A DNA stretch of 64,000 nucleotides, from NCBI GenBank assembly GCA_003508835.1, contig PUFA01000170.1, positions 3,650,821-3,714,820 on the forward strand, in the 5' to 3' direction. The first letter of the stretch is position 1. Every line of letters starts with the position of its first letter. The position numbers were made by a program, and so were the translations under genes. The notes below the pieces were generated by a model that did no database searches, was not told where the DNA came from, and saw only the letters and a list, made by a program, of their open reading frames with translations. The DNA is from Eonycteris spelaea. Lineage: Eukaryota > Chordata > Mammalia > Chiroptera > Pteropodidae. Below, piece after piece: positions 45,591 through 57,799 of this stretch.

Positions 45591-46604
45591 GTGGGTTCCC
45601 GTGAACTTCATCAGGGAGCAAGTGGCTCTAGGAACTATTTAGAAGTTCATAGACTTGAAATAGTTTTTGATGAGAGATAATTCATACTCTAGCTGCTTCA
45701 TAATTAGGCATAAAATTAGGCCCTAGGTCATGGTGGGTTGACAGTTGATTCTAAATGTGGAGTTAGACATTTCAAATATTTTTAAAACTTTTTACTCTAC
45801 GGTACTTCTCTGAAATGATTCACAAAGTCGTTAATGCAGTAAATGTATGTATTAGTAGAGTTTTTTTTTTTGTTGTACATAATGCAGCAGAACACCATCT
45901 CAGTATGTCACAATTGTAACCTTAATAATTCCAGTCAATGTGTTTTCACATACAAAAATTTTTTCTTAGGAAGAAAACATTAGCTTCATTTTATATGACC
46001 ATTAACATTACAAAACAGTTTACATAAAATATTGTGGCTTACTGTTAAATGCACAAGAGGGATCGGATTCTTGAGAACTATGTGGGAACTCCCAGTAGAC
46101 ATAACGAGCCCTGAATATTTTCTCACAATGAGGAAAGGAATCCGATAAACTTATTTATTTTACAATTATTGATATTTAATGTTTATATTCACAAATGATA
46201 TTTATACTTTTTAAGAAAATGAGCCTACAAAGGATCTTCATGTAAGTTTTGTCTTTCATGGGGAGGATAATTTGGGGGTATTCAATGATGTTTGTATTTA
46301 AAAGTGCTTGATTTTCACAATAGAATGCCTCTGAGAAGATACCCAAGAAGTTTCTGGCTAGTGATATGAACTCAGATAATGGGAAGAGCAAGAGATACCT
46401 TCAGAATTCACTCAAGTACTGCCTCAAGCAGTTTGGCACAGATGTAGATGGCTGGGAAACAAATGGAACCACCATTCACGCCTGAAATTGTGCTACAAGG
46501 AAAAGGATTACTCTTTTGGAAAGAAACATCTAGATTTAGAATGACTAAGAAGTGGACCAGAAAACAGAAACAGGCTTTTAGGATAACTGTAAATTCATGC
46601 ACTA

Positions 46605-46720
46605 AACAAATGTTTATTCAACACTTACTATGTGCCAGACACTAAGTTAGATGCTAACAGTTGAGTGGAGAATGAGACAAACTTCATGTCTCATCTCCAA
46701 TCTTTATACCATGGGCTACA
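46605..46720 (-). mobile_element. L2 LINE 3' end, antisense
   Basis: ATGTTTATTCAACACTTACTATGTGCCAGACACTAAGTTAGATGC is a well-kept antisense L2 tail. Confidence 0.65.
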
Positions 46721-49700
46721 GAAAAGAAAAGAGGCAATCATAACATCTGGCATGTGGAAGGTACTTACAAAAAATTATGTCAAATGAATCAATGGATTTA
46801 AAATGTGACTATCCTACTGTGTTAAAGCATTAGATACCATTCATGAGATTCTCTTAAATGTGCTAATTACAATATGGATATAAACATATTCACAAATGGA
46901 GGATCATGATATCTGTACAAATATTAAAAGTGGATTTCGAAGTGCTTTGAGAATGAAAACTATTATTATTGTCCTAAGGTGTTGAAAACATAAACCTCAA
47001 ATGGAAATAACATATTTTGCAACTATTTTAAGGCTGCATAATAAGGGTGTAGCAAGTATATGTGCATTTTTATGCATAAGGGGATGTTAGGATTAAGGAG
47101 AAAATTAAACAGTGGAACATTTATTGCCATCTTATTTTGTCTTATTTTTTAAAAAAGTTAGAACTAAAGAGAATAAGTTGAAAACATTTGTTCCCTGATA
47201 TTAAACCATATGCTCTAACACTCTAATACCTTCTTTTTATTAACAAATATGCATATTTAGTATTAAAATGTGTACATATTTTATTAAAATTCTGTTGAGA
47301 AATATAAAATTATTTGGATTAATTGTGTAGGGAAAGGAGAGCAAGGGAATGAGAGAATTAAAAAGAAGGAATGGAGAGAAAAAGAGAGAACGAGCAAAGG
47401 ATCTTTAATTTGCTCTCATTTCTATGTATAGTATATTGTTAACAAATTTCTCCTGAGTATATTTTAAGTCTGTTAATTGTTTAAATTCCTTAGATAGAGA
47501 AAATGTTGTTTTTATAGCCTGTGGTCTAATATTCTTATGCAGCATAATAAAATCAGTCATTTTTTTTCTATATTTGAAAATTATTACACATGTATATTTG
47601 TGGAGGCACTGAAGCATCTGGATTTTTTTTTTCTTCTCCTGCAGCACCATCATTAACACCCTGGGAAGATAAGATTGAGTGTAAGTTGACTTTGATTTTG
47701 AGACATAATCACTTAGGATGGTTTCTAATTTGCCGTCATCGTATTTGATTCAGTTTTTTCACTTCCCTCCTCCATTTCTTAACGTGCTTCTTTTTTGTAT
47801 TGTCACCGTCCTATCATCTTCCACTATTCCACGTACTTTTGGCTCTGCAGACTAATTTTTAAGAAATTATTTTGTGAAATGTTTATCATTTGAGTTACTT
47901 ACGAAGTGACTTGAGTACCCTCCTCAAAACTGTAACGAAATGTAACAGATATACATAATGATCTCTATATATGAATACAATTTCCTTAAACTTAAGAAAA
48001 AATTCTGCTATTTAACCTTCAATGGAAGGGGTAACATGTTGTAAAATTGGACTTCTACTTTAGGGGCCGGAAAGTTAAAACTCTTGATTTTCCAGTCACG
48101 GCCATAGGTTAGATAGGCCATAAAGCAGTTCTGGTCAATGATAGTGTAAACAGGGACTTTCAGAGAAAGGAATCTCAGAGGAGAAACCCTGTGAGAAGAT
48201 GATATGTGACCTTCTACTTTCTTCCTGCATGGAACACATGTAATGTATGGAAGTGTGGTAGGCATTTTAAAAATATGAGGATTAAAACTACATGCTTAGT
48301 AACACCCACAGCAGAAAGATAGTTTAGATGAGCCTTGGTCTTCGATGGCATTGTAGAATAGTAGTAGCAGACTTCCTATCTCTAAATTTATGATTATGTA
48401 AGAAAGATAAACTCCTATTTAATTCAGCCACTATCGGTAATAGTTCCTTTTAATTTTAGCTGAATACATCTGGTCTAGAATTAAACAGCCAGTGGATGGC
48501 TTTTGTGCTGCTGTTTTCCGATAGGGGACAGAGTCCCCCAAAGTCATAAAGACTAGAAACCAAGCTCTTCCTGTTGAAGCGTGCCACTAGCGTGAGCAGC
48601 CAAGACACTGACAATGCAAGAGAGAAATGACATTAACATACCTTTTCTTAGACAGGAAATGGGTTTTACCTCAGCCCCTCTGCAGCGTGATTATTCCTTG
48701 CAGAAATCAGAGTAGTCCAGAGAAAGAAACATAGAATTGAGAATAAATGATAGACCAGAAATGTTGCTTAGGGTTCTGGAGAGACAGGAAGTGATGCTCA
48801 CACATGAGGAGCTGGGCAGGGGAGAACCAGGAGTGCCGCACTGGAAGGCTAGCAACAGAGGTAAGCAGAGACATCAGACTGGCAATCTTCGCTCCTCCAG
48901 CATGACGAAGGGACCACAGCATGTCCCACTTTTATATGCTGTCTATCTTATAATATTTCATCGTTGTGTTATTTTTTTTCTTATTAATCTGGCCACAAGA
49001 ATGTGACAAAATGGCCATAGCAAACTATGTCCGTTTGGTGTTTCAGATCTCCTTAATATAGTAATGAAGAAGAAAAATTTGCCAGGGATATTATGTGAAA
49101 TTGCCAGACATATTGTAGGGTTTCCTGCATGGAGATTACTGAGGCCAAATACAATGAACTCATTAAGGCATGCAAGGGAACCAGGCCAGACTGATGACAG
49201 GCCTAGGATGATCACTTGGAAGCAGTAATGGTCAATGTATGTAAGATAAGGTTTTAAACGGGTGAAAAGAGGCCAGAATGATCCATACTTTCAGAGATGA
49301 CAATATTATTTTCACATTTCACAATACAAATGAAAATTGCTATTTTTGTTGCACAACTCACCCCCAAAACTATTCTCTCTTTGATAGAAAGAGAGGGTGA
49401 GTCTTCCCTGCCAGGCTGTTAGAAAACATCTAAAGTCACAGCACCACAATGTCCTGGTGAAGAAGGGCAAGTTATGTAAAACCGACAGAAAGAGGCTTCC
49501 CTATCTCTTTACCTGTCCTGTTCAATCATTCCTGGCTGGGTAGGTACCATCACGGGATGGGAGGGAGGTCTCATCACTGGGGGCCCTGGCATCATTGGCA
49601 TGTGGCCTCCCACAGGATGACCAAAACTTTTAAAGTTTAATACATACTTTACAAGTCAGAATTTGGCAAAATGTAGGCCAATTTTTTCTTCAGTAAAATT

Positions 49701-50710
49701 TGGCCTTTAAAATATATTCAGCTATGTTTTAAATTCTATATGGTAGGCCATGACTTACTTCAATGGCCAATGGGATGGGAGAGAAAGGTTTCACTGTACT
49801 AATAATACAGATACTATGTATAAGACAATATGAAGAACTTGAACTACATCGATCAGTCAACGCAAAATGATTGTTTCCTTAGAGTTGTTCCTAGCAAGAG
49901 TACATAAAAGGGATTAGAGATGGGCTATCTCGGACATCTTTGTTTTAGGGAATAGAGATCTGAAAACAAAATGAGAGAAACAGGAAATAGTAGGAAAGGG
50001 CTGGAAGATAGAACGAATGAGAGGAGATGTAGAAATGAATATCGAGACCATAACTGCTGTGGAGAAGCCAGCAAGCTTATTTTGCTTTATAAGTATATGT
50101 GCTTGGCAGCTTTGAAGGGTATTTTAGGTATTCAAAGCCCTTTGGCCTGAACTGATGTCAAAAGGTATACCTTAGATAAGGAGGAACTTCCCAAGCAAGC
50201 TGACAGTGTCAGGAAACCATGTCACAAGAGAGCAGGTACAAATTTTAGGTTCTTAAGAAAAGGGATGAGGTTTTTGTTAACAACATTTTTTTTTCCATTC
50301 CAGGAGGGTATATGACATATAGTAGGTACACAAAAGATATTAGCTTTGTTTTTATCACATATTAGATAATTCCTACATCCTTAGATGAGAGTTTTATAAA
50401 CTAGGGATTGAATATTGGTCATTCAGGCCAATCACTGGCAAACATGTTTTGTTTGACCAGAATATTATATTTACTTAAAAAAGAAAATAAATGTCTTAAC
50501 ACGGTTGCCATGTTGCACAACTCCAGAGAACACCCTGGTGTGTGATGTGGCAGCCCAGTGACAAGGACATGTGTTCCCTCATTTCAACAGCACCTACCAC
50601 TAAGTATTTTCTTACACCTGTCTCACATTTATGTTCTTCTTTGCTTTATAAGTAATTATACAGCCTCCTTGCTCACCCCTTTGCCTATTCATTCTTCAAT
50701 CCTTTATTCC
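46721..50710. other. Upstream flank, mostly unassigned
   Basis: This is AT-rich, with a GA-rich patch at 47335-47400 and T-runs at 47560 and 47620. 48.0-49.6 kb has ordinary composition and several short open frames without domains. I cannot support any gene or named repeat. Confidence 0.4.
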
Positions 50711-50714
50711 CCAA

Positions 50715-50965
50715 ACATTTTTTAAACATCTTCTATGTGCCAAACATTACATTAGGCATTAATATATTACCTGATTTAATCATAATATCAATCTTTTGAA
50801 TATGTATACATATTTTGAATATGTATCATATGTATCATATTTCAATGAAGCAGAAACTAAGTCTTGGGGAAGTTAATAAATTATCTAAGATCTCATAGGA
50901 GGTGGCAGAATCAGATTTAAATCCAGATGTGACTGAATCCAAAGCATAAAGTCTTCCTATTACAG
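50715..50965 (-). repeat. MIR SINE
   Basis: AACATCTTCTATGTGCCAAACATTACATTAGGC, GAAGCAGAAACTAAGTCTTGGGG, AGGTGGCAGAATCAGATTTAAATCCAG is antisense MIR, with a small ATGTATCAT repeat at 50810-50840 inside. Confidence 0.7.
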
Positions 50966-51264
50966 AAAATATTTTTCCATCCAGGATTCCAAAATTTAGA
51001 CATGTTGATTCAAAGTAAATACGAAGCAGACTATACTGTTACAAAACATGTATACAAAAAAGGGAATAAATATATAGTAGAACCAGTAATGTGGCTTCCT
51101 AAAGGGCTAAGCATCTGTGATCAGAAGGACCTACAGAGCCTCTTTGGTTTATTCCTTACAAAGGGCTATAATTTAACATACTAATTCATTCTAGCTGAAG
51201 AAACTTTTTAGCTCATTGGCAATCAAGATTACCAACCTTAAATGGGTGATGATAAGAGCCTGGG

Positions 51265-51772
51265 TAACTGGGGGCCAGTTTGAATGTCCCAAATGTCTGT
51301 TGACAAGATTAGAATCAGTAAATTGTAGAATATTTACACAATGTGATTTGCTACAGCAGTGAAAATGATCTACAATGATATGCAACATCATGAATAGATC
51401 CTTGAAACAAAATGCTGCCTAAACAAAGGAAATGATAGAATAATGTATACTTAGGTTACTATTTTTACAAGTCTCCAAACCAGTATATTGTTTAGAACTA
51501 AATACATTTATATGAAACTACAAGGGAGTGGGGAAAGCAAGGGAAGGAAATACAAGAAAAATGCAAGTTTCAGGATCATGGTACCTCTTGGGGTGTAGGA
51601 AGGCAAAGAGGTGGTACAGAGACAGGAAGCAGGTAGATGCCACATTATTGGCAGTGTTCTTATGTTGGTTAGTAACTTCAATTCAATCGAAGGTTAGTAA
51701 CTTCAATTCACATAAATAATTACTTTATATATATTCTTACATATGTATCAAATATCAATCAATAAAAAAGGA
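51265..51772 (+). mobile_element. L1M 3' end
   Basis: AATGTCCCAAATGTCTGTTGACAAG, ATGATATGCAACATCATGAATAG and a 3' UTR ending AAATATCAATCAATAAAAAAGG fit old L1M. A short direct duplication, TTAGTAACTTCAATTCA, occurs at 51667-51683 and 51692-51708. Confidence 0.6.
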
Positions 51773-52768
51773 TGGAAAAGAAAACTAATAGACTAACTTA
51801 GCCCTTTCTTTTACTATGGGCATTCTAAATTTCTGATAACAAATGTTGCTCTACCTTTCTCTAAGAAATTTCCAGTGATGGGGTCTCAAAGGAAGATTTT
51901 ATTGGAAGTTTAATTTAATTTGGGTGAGGATAGTAGAAAAAATTTCAGATATAAACTCGAAGGGAAGAAATGATGTGAGTGTGTGTAAAAGCACCTTACT
52001 TTCCATATTTCTTTCTTCCAGAAGCCAAATTATTTAATAAATGAGTCATGTTCTTTGGGATCTCTGGTGCCAGACAAGAGTCAGATGAGGGAAAAAATTG
52101 AGGGAAAGAGAATAAGTAAAATTCCAGTCGTGATCAACCTGACATGCTAATAAGAAGCACATAACTACATCTTATTAAAGTCCTACTATTTCGAGTCGAA
52201 AAACAATCATCTAACATGTTTGACCAAGAGTATTCTCTCATGCTAAACCATGTCATACAATTTGGAGCTGTTGTGATTTAACCAGAGAGTTAAGCTCAAT
52301 TTAAGAGTTAGGCGTATTTGGTCACTAGTATAAGTGTTTTCTCAGAAAACTAATATTCTGCCTAATTAGTGCCCTTCCTAAGCTCTTAGACTTTTTCCTG
52401 AAGTGAAATCTGACTCCAGCCTTTTGTATGAAAAATCCATTTCATGATAATTTGAATAGTAGAATTACTTTGCTGTTTTGTTTCTGGATTGTATGCCAAA
52501 AAAGGGGGGAGGAGGATATAGTAATGTGTTTTCTATGTTGGAATCTCCATTATTTAAGTGACATATAACTTTTGAGATGATAATGTTTCAGGAATGAGAC
52601 AGTGCACAGCACTGTGCTCCTTTATATGCTCTGGAAGGTGGCAAATGATCTGAGCCATAGTAGTTTCTTTCCTTTATGCCTCAAGCAAGACTTTGGGATG
52701 CTACATATCAAAACATAGCTTTTCTTCATTCATTTTAATGGGTAGCAAGGAGTTTGGAATTTTTAGGT
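51773..52768. other. Upstream flank, no recognised feature
   Basis: Nothing identified. Confidence 0.45.
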
Positions 52769-53047
52769 TCAGAACTGATACTGTCTTACTTCGACCTTTC
52801 TCAACATGCTAAATGCCCTCCAGTCCTCTGCACTGGAGTGTGGCGAGCAGAGTCGAATTCTCATCAATCTCAAGAAGGAAGGCAATACATCTGATCTACT
52901 GAATAGTTTCGAGCCACTGCTTCGATAATTCAAAATATGTAGTCGCAGTCCGTTTGCTGCAATGGTGGCTGCATCAGTGTCTAAAATCGGCTGCACCGAA
53001 TATTTGTCCAAGAACTGATCCTTGTCTTCCATATCACAAATACCCAA
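52769..53047 (-). pseudogene. CpG-rich open frame of unknown parent (possible retrocopy fragment)
   Basis: A 92-codon minus-strand frame beginning MGICDMEDKDQF ends at a stop 10 bases after GACAGTATCAG. About nine CpGs fall within ~220 bp, against very few in the flanking kilobase. The other two minus-strand frames also give protein-like stretches (for example NYSVDQMYCLPS, and LLATLQCRGLEGI), so the true ancestral frame may shift within it. I see no introns, promoter or polyA tail. I do not recognise the parent. It could be part of a processed gene copy, an unidentified mobile element, or chance. Confidence 0.3.
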
Positions 53048-53403
53048 TTTTCTGATGTCATTTCCTTGTAATCTTTACTTTAAAGGAAAGATATAGAATG
53101 TTAGCAAATCCTCTTCAGAAAAAAAGTTATCTAGAGAGATCATAACCTTCTTCCTTATAGTAACTTTATAGTTTACTCTCTTTTGATTGAAGCATCATCT
53201 GAAATCATGAGCCAAGGCCAATTAGAGTTCCAAGATGCTAAGACAATTTGTAACAGCTTCATGTGTATGAAGACATTACCACAATCACAGAATATTCCTA
53301 ATCGCAAAGAGACTCTTTGAACTTTGAGAGATATTTTTAGAGAGGAGTGATGATGTAACTTAAGAACTTTTTCACCCCGTGCAATAGATAAGGATTTCCA
53401 TAC

Positions 53404-53425
53404 TTAAAAAAAAAAAAAAAAAAAA
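53404..53425 (+). repeat. Poly-A run
   Basis: About 21 uninterrupted A lie directly before the plus-strand L1 piece at 53428. It is at the wrong end to be the retrotransposition tail of that piece. Confidence 0.95.
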
Positions 53426-53427
53426 GG

Positions 53428-53695
53428 ATATAGAGCTGCTAGAGCTCTCATCTGCTGCTGGAGGGAATATGAAATGGTAAAACCACTCCGGACAACAGTC
53501 GGGCGGTTCCTTATAAAGTGAAACATTCATTCACCGAACAACTCAGCAATTCCACTGTTGGGTATTCATTGTCAAAAAATGAAAACTCGTGTCTATACAA
53601 GAACCTGTGCGTGAATATTCATAACAACATTTTTGTAATAACCCCGAACTGGAAACAACCCAAATGTCTTTCTGGGGTGAACATAGAATTTTATA
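53428..53695 (+). mobile_element. L1 ORF2 3' fragment, inverted near-copy of 54796-55046
   Basis: GAGCTGCTAGAGCTCTCATC... through GAACTGGAAACAACCCAAATG is L1 ORF2. It is about 93 percent identical to the reverse complement of the L1 at 54.8-55.05 kb. Both translate to nearly the same peptide (...VGYSLSKNENSCLYKNL...). Confidence 0.85.
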
Positions 53696-54164
53696 TTCCA
53701 AGGTAGTTTAATCATTAATTTAAAATGACAACAAATTACAGAAATAGAAATTTGAAGTCAAAATTGTAACCTTTGGCTTCAACCTCACTAAATGAAAAAA
53801 CACTTATCCAAGCTTGTCACTGAACTTTTCTTGGCAACACTAAGTTTCTTGTGTCTATTTTCCCTGAATTTATCTCTAATGGTAGCTTCTGATTTTAGCT
53901 TCTGATCTCCTTACTCCCTCCTTCTTCTACTTCCAAAGTTCTTGTCAGGCCCGTAAAGAATGATTTTTCCTTCTCTTTTTGTAAACATTTCTAGAAGATT
54001 TTATTATTAGAGAGTTCACTCAGAAACTATTTTTTTTACAGATCTGTTGAAAAATGGATTTGAATATTTTAGATGTGTCAAAATGTTTTTTTTTAAATAG
54101 ATATTCATGCAGACTTGAAGTTGCAAGTACAAGTAAATTTATATTCCAGTCACATCGTATAGTA
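53696..54164. other. Sequence between the inverted L1 copies
   Basis: AT-rich; no family recognised. Confidence 0.45.
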
Positions 54165-54379
54165 CTTTTTAAATTTTTTATTTTGAAATAATTTAAGACT
54201 TACAAGAAGTTGAAAAAATAGTACAAAGATTTCCTGTGCATCTTTCACCCAGTTTTCTCCAAAAACATCTTAGGTAATCATATTAAATAGTCAAACCAGT
54301 AAACGTTATTGGTATAATACTACTGACTAAGTTACAGAACTTGTTTAGATTTCTCCAGCTTTTACATTCCCTCTTTCCT

Positions 54380-54380
<1 letters not shown>

Positions 54381-54412
<32 letters not shown>
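54381..54412 (+). repeat. (GT)n microsatellite
   Basis: About 16 uninterrupted GT units lie within the L1 3' UTR. Confidence 0.97.
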
Positions 54413-54415
<3 letters not shown>

Positions 54416-54756
54416 AAAGTGCTCGCTAAAAGAGCTTGACTCAATTGTTCTACGAAATTTCACCACATGTATAGATTTATACAACCACCTCCACAATAAG
54501 GATGCTATTCTGTCACAATAAGGAACATTCCTTACACACGAACCTGTTATCATCATACCCTCTTTCCAATCCTAACCTGTGGCCAGTACTCATCTGTTCT
54601 TCATCACTATAATTTTGTCATTGAGTGTTATATAAATGTAATCTTACAGTATGTAACCTTTTAAGACTGGCTTCTTTCACTCAGTATAATACCCTTGATA
54701 TCATCTATATTGTTGCATGTATCGAGTGTTTGCTCCTTTTTTTCCATTGTATGGAC

Positions 54757-54790
54757 AGTTTTTTGTTTTGTTTTGTTTTGTTTTGTTTTA
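54757..54790 (+). repeat. (TTTTG)n pentanucleotide repeat
   Basis: Five to six TTTTG units interrupt the antisense L1 ORF2 text. The inverted copy at 53.4-53.7 kb ends just before the matching point. Confidence 0.95.
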
Positions 54791-55850
54791 ATATGTTCAC
54801 CCACAGAAAGACATTTGGGTTGTTTCCAGTTTGGCGCTATTACAAAAATATTGTTATGAATATTTGCACACAGGTTCTTGTATAGACATGAGTTTTCATT
54901 TTTCGACAATGAATACCCAACAGTGAAATTGCTGGGTTGTTCAGTGAGTGAATGCTTCACTTTATAAGGAACCGCCCAACTGTTTTCCAGAGTGGTTTTA
55001 CCATTTCATATTCCCTCCAGCAGCAGATGAGAGCTCTAGCAGCTCCACATCCTTGATAGCACTTGATATTGTCAGTGTTTTCCATTTTAGTCATTATAAA
55101 ATGTGTAATGTAATGGTAGCTCATTGTGGCTTTAATTAGCATTTCCCTAAGGCTAGTAACATTAAATAACTTTTCATGTACTTATTTTCCATCTTCATAT
55201 CCTTGTTGGTAAATTGCCTGTTCAAGTCTTTTATCCATTTCCTAATTGGATTGTTTTCTTATTATTGAGTTTAGAGAGTTCTTTATATATTTGGCTTACA
55301 AGTCCTTTCTCAGATACACAATTTGCAAATATTTTTTCAGTCAGTGGTTTGTCTTTTCATCTACTTAACAGGGTTTCTCACAGCAAGAGTTTTAAATTTT
55401 TATGAAATCTAGTTTATTGATTTTTTTTTGCCCCTTGCTTTCAGTGTTATACTCAGAATTCTTGGTCAAACCCTAGGTCATAAATATTTTCTCCTATGTT
55501 TCCTTCTAGAAGTCATGTAGTTTTTCATCTTACGTTAAGACAATTCATTTTAAGTTAATAGTTAAGTAAAATTTAGGTCAAGTTTTTTTTATTTTTTTTT
55601 AATGTTCAATTGTTCCAAAAACATTTGCTAAAAAGATTATCCTTTGTCCATTGATTTACTTCTGCAACTTTGTCAAATATCATATGGATCTATTTCTGGT
55701 TTCTCTCTTCTATTCCACTGTTCTATGTGTTTATCCTATTCCCAGTATCACAGTGTCTTGATTACTGTAGACATAATTCTCTATTATTTGTAATTTCCTA
55801 TGTGAGAGCTGACTAGGTACTACTGTCATATATATCTGTATCCACATTTA

Positions 55851-56750
55851 GCTGTGAAGTAAGTCCTTGGTAGTGTGTGTTCTATTTCTCAGCTATTTTG
55901 GGAGCTCAAGCTCTTTAAACAAAATACTCAGTATATCATTTAATATAGTATATAGTAGACAAGGCATACACACTAAGTCACCTTCTATTTCTCTTTTCCC
56001 TGCATTACTTGTTTGTCATTTAAAAATTAAATAGTTTCATGATGATTACTATTTGGGTCATCAGATGAGCAATCCAGAGACTTGAGGTTTTAAAGCAGAA
56101 TGTCCAGGTGTGATTTTCTAAAACAGGATTTTCTGTTTGAGTTGTTAAAATCCACTTGCAAAACCTAAGTTGAATCATCTCATCAGGAAATGTCCACTGA
56201 CATGTTCTTCAGAAATCTTATTCTAGAGCAGTGGAGAGAAAGACTCAGGAGAAAACAAATTTTGTAATTTTCTCAGTGTCATTTTTTTTTTTTTGCTGTT
56301 TCAGTTACATTAACTCCAGAATGTAATTTTATTTTTCTGAAAATCCATATTTACCTGTTACCAAACTCCGAGATAATTATCTATATATATAAGATTATAC
56401 TACAGTGAATGTCATCTATACCTTTGAATTAGTCATTGGTGTTGGATCTCTATTTAAGGTGAATACTTTTTAGAATATGTTTAAATTCATGTAAATATGA
56501 ATTTATATGGATGGAAAAATGCTAAACAAATGAAACTCAGAAGTAGCAATAAAATGGCTGTAATTCTCTCCTACATTTAGATCACCTTTGTCACATACAT
56601 GCCAAAAACTCAGTCTGGTAGAGAGGAAAATTGAAAATATTCTAAAACACAATGTTTTATCATTTTAAGTAATAAAACAAATTAAGTGAAAAACACACTT
56701 AAGTAGAAATATTATCCATGTAATATATATTTTTATTATAATTATATACT
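55851..56750. other. Upstream flank, no recognised feature
   Basis: Nothing identified beyond a T-run at 56284-56295. Confidence 0.45.
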
Positions 56751-56940
56751 TACATGTTTTATTTTAAAGTGCTTTAAGAAATATATTATTTTTAGCTGTT
56801 CATGTACTTAACAGGTTCTCTCACAGCAAGAGTTTTAACTTTTTATGAAATCTAGTTTATTGATTTTCTTCCCTTGCTTTTGGTGTCATATATTTATATT
56901 ATATATATTTCTTAAAGCACTTTCATACATTAAACATGTA
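56751..56940. repeat. Fold-back structure: inverted repeats enclosing a duplicated L1 piece
   Basis: A perfect 21-bp inverted repeat (56766-56786, AAAGTGCTTTAAGAAATATAT, and 56903-56923) has matching outer arms TACATGTTT (56751-56759) and AAACATGTA (56932-56940). Between the arms, 56800-56890 is a close direct copy of the L1 segment at 55358-55451. Confidence 0.85.
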
Positions 56941-56990
56941 TGACTTAAAATTTTGGTGTAAGCCTAGGACATAGATAAGAATTCTTAAAT

Positions 56991-57325
56991 TGTTAAGGGT
57001 GGAAAATTTTCCAGTAAGCCAGCATTAAGGATTCACTCTGCTTCTGTAATCTGCTTACTTGTTTGATGTTAACCAGGGTGTGGTAATCTGTTTACTTGTT
57101 AACCAGGGTATGGTAATCTGTTTACTTGTTAACCAGGGTGTGGTAATCTTCTTACTTTTAACCAGGGTGTGGTTCTAGGCTTTATAAACTGCCTCTTTTG
57201 GGAGCTCGGGGCTGATCTCCTCTGACCCTGCGTGGTAGGTAGAGAGAGTCAGTTGCTGGCTGGCTAATAAAGGCTCACAATTCATCTCAATTGGCTCCGT
57301 GGGTCTTAGATTTGATCGCACCACA
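56991..57325 (+). mobile_element. Solo class I (gammaretrovirus-like) ERV LTR with tandem enhancer
   Basis: A 335-bp block begins TGTTAAGGGTGGAAAATTTT and ends GATCGCACCACA (TG...CA). U3 holds the direct-repeat array at 57069-57173. GGCTTTATAAAC near 57178-57189 is a TATA-like box, and AATAAA at about 57267-57272 is the polyA signal. No internal viral sequence adjoins it, so it is a solo LTR. U3 and promoter elements look well preserved compared with other repeats here, suggesting a relatively younger insertion. Confidence 0.8.
57069..57173 (+). promoter_or_regulatory. Tandem 30-bp enhancer repeats with TGTGGT cores
   Basis: Units start at 57069, 57099, 57129 and 57158 (periods 30, 30 and 29). 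Each begins TTAACCAGGGTGTGG; the second copy has TATGG instead of TGTGG, and the last is truncated into the promoter. A degenerate partial unit precedes them (57045-57061). TGTGGTAA is the RUNX/CBF core of gammaretroviral LTR enhancers. Confidence 0.85.
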
Positions 57326-57799
57326 ATAAAATTTCTAATGATTCTAGTAAAGAGTTTAAAAACAAATACAAATTATGTGAAAATATACTTGTAAATTATT
57401 TTTGTAAAAGAACAACAAAGGCATTTAGAAACATTTGAAAAAATAACTATAGTAATTTTTGCATAAGAGTGAAGTTGTTTTGAATAAAAAATATTTAGTT
57501 CAGAAGCTACAGTACTAGTCCCATGTTTGAAGTAAAACAAAATATTTATTCAGCGATTAATATTAGTAACAAACATTTCTTTGGGTATTTGGGAAAAGGA
57601 TCATTATATTCCATGGGGAGACAGTTTCTGAAGTAAACTCTATTATTATAATTTGCAAACATAATATTGGTTCCATTGTTACAGTGTGGCACTTTACACT
57701 TAACACAGTATTATGAGTAATCATTTATTTAATAAGTAGTGTTTGACAATACTTAGAAATGACAATGTCACCCTTTTCCTATATTTCCACACACTTATA
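57326..57799. other. Upstream flank, no recognised feature
   Basis: AT-rich; nothing identified. Confidence 0.45.

Larger units (their letters stand above)
54165..55850 (-). mobile_element. Old L1 (L1ME/L1MC-like), antisense
   Basis: Starting from the antisense 3' UTR (TATTTTGAAATAATTTAAGACTTACAAG), it runs through ORF2 3' (GGTTGTTTCCAGTTTGGCGC; GGAACCGCCCAACTGTTTTCCAGAG) to the part at 55.74 kb (CAGTGTCTTGATTACTGTAG). A TG microsatellite (54381-54412) and a TTTTG array (about 54757-54790) have expanded inside it. Confidence 0.88.

Noticed and set aside
54661..54960. 99-codon minus-strand frame, similar to the frame at 53518-53706.
   Set aside because: Both are pieces of L1 ORF2; the similarity reflects the inverted duplicate, not a host gene.
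57045..57173. CRISPR-like array of 30-bp repeats.
   Set aside because: Repeats are directly adjacent with no spacers, in a mammalian LTR; it is a tandem enhancer duplication.
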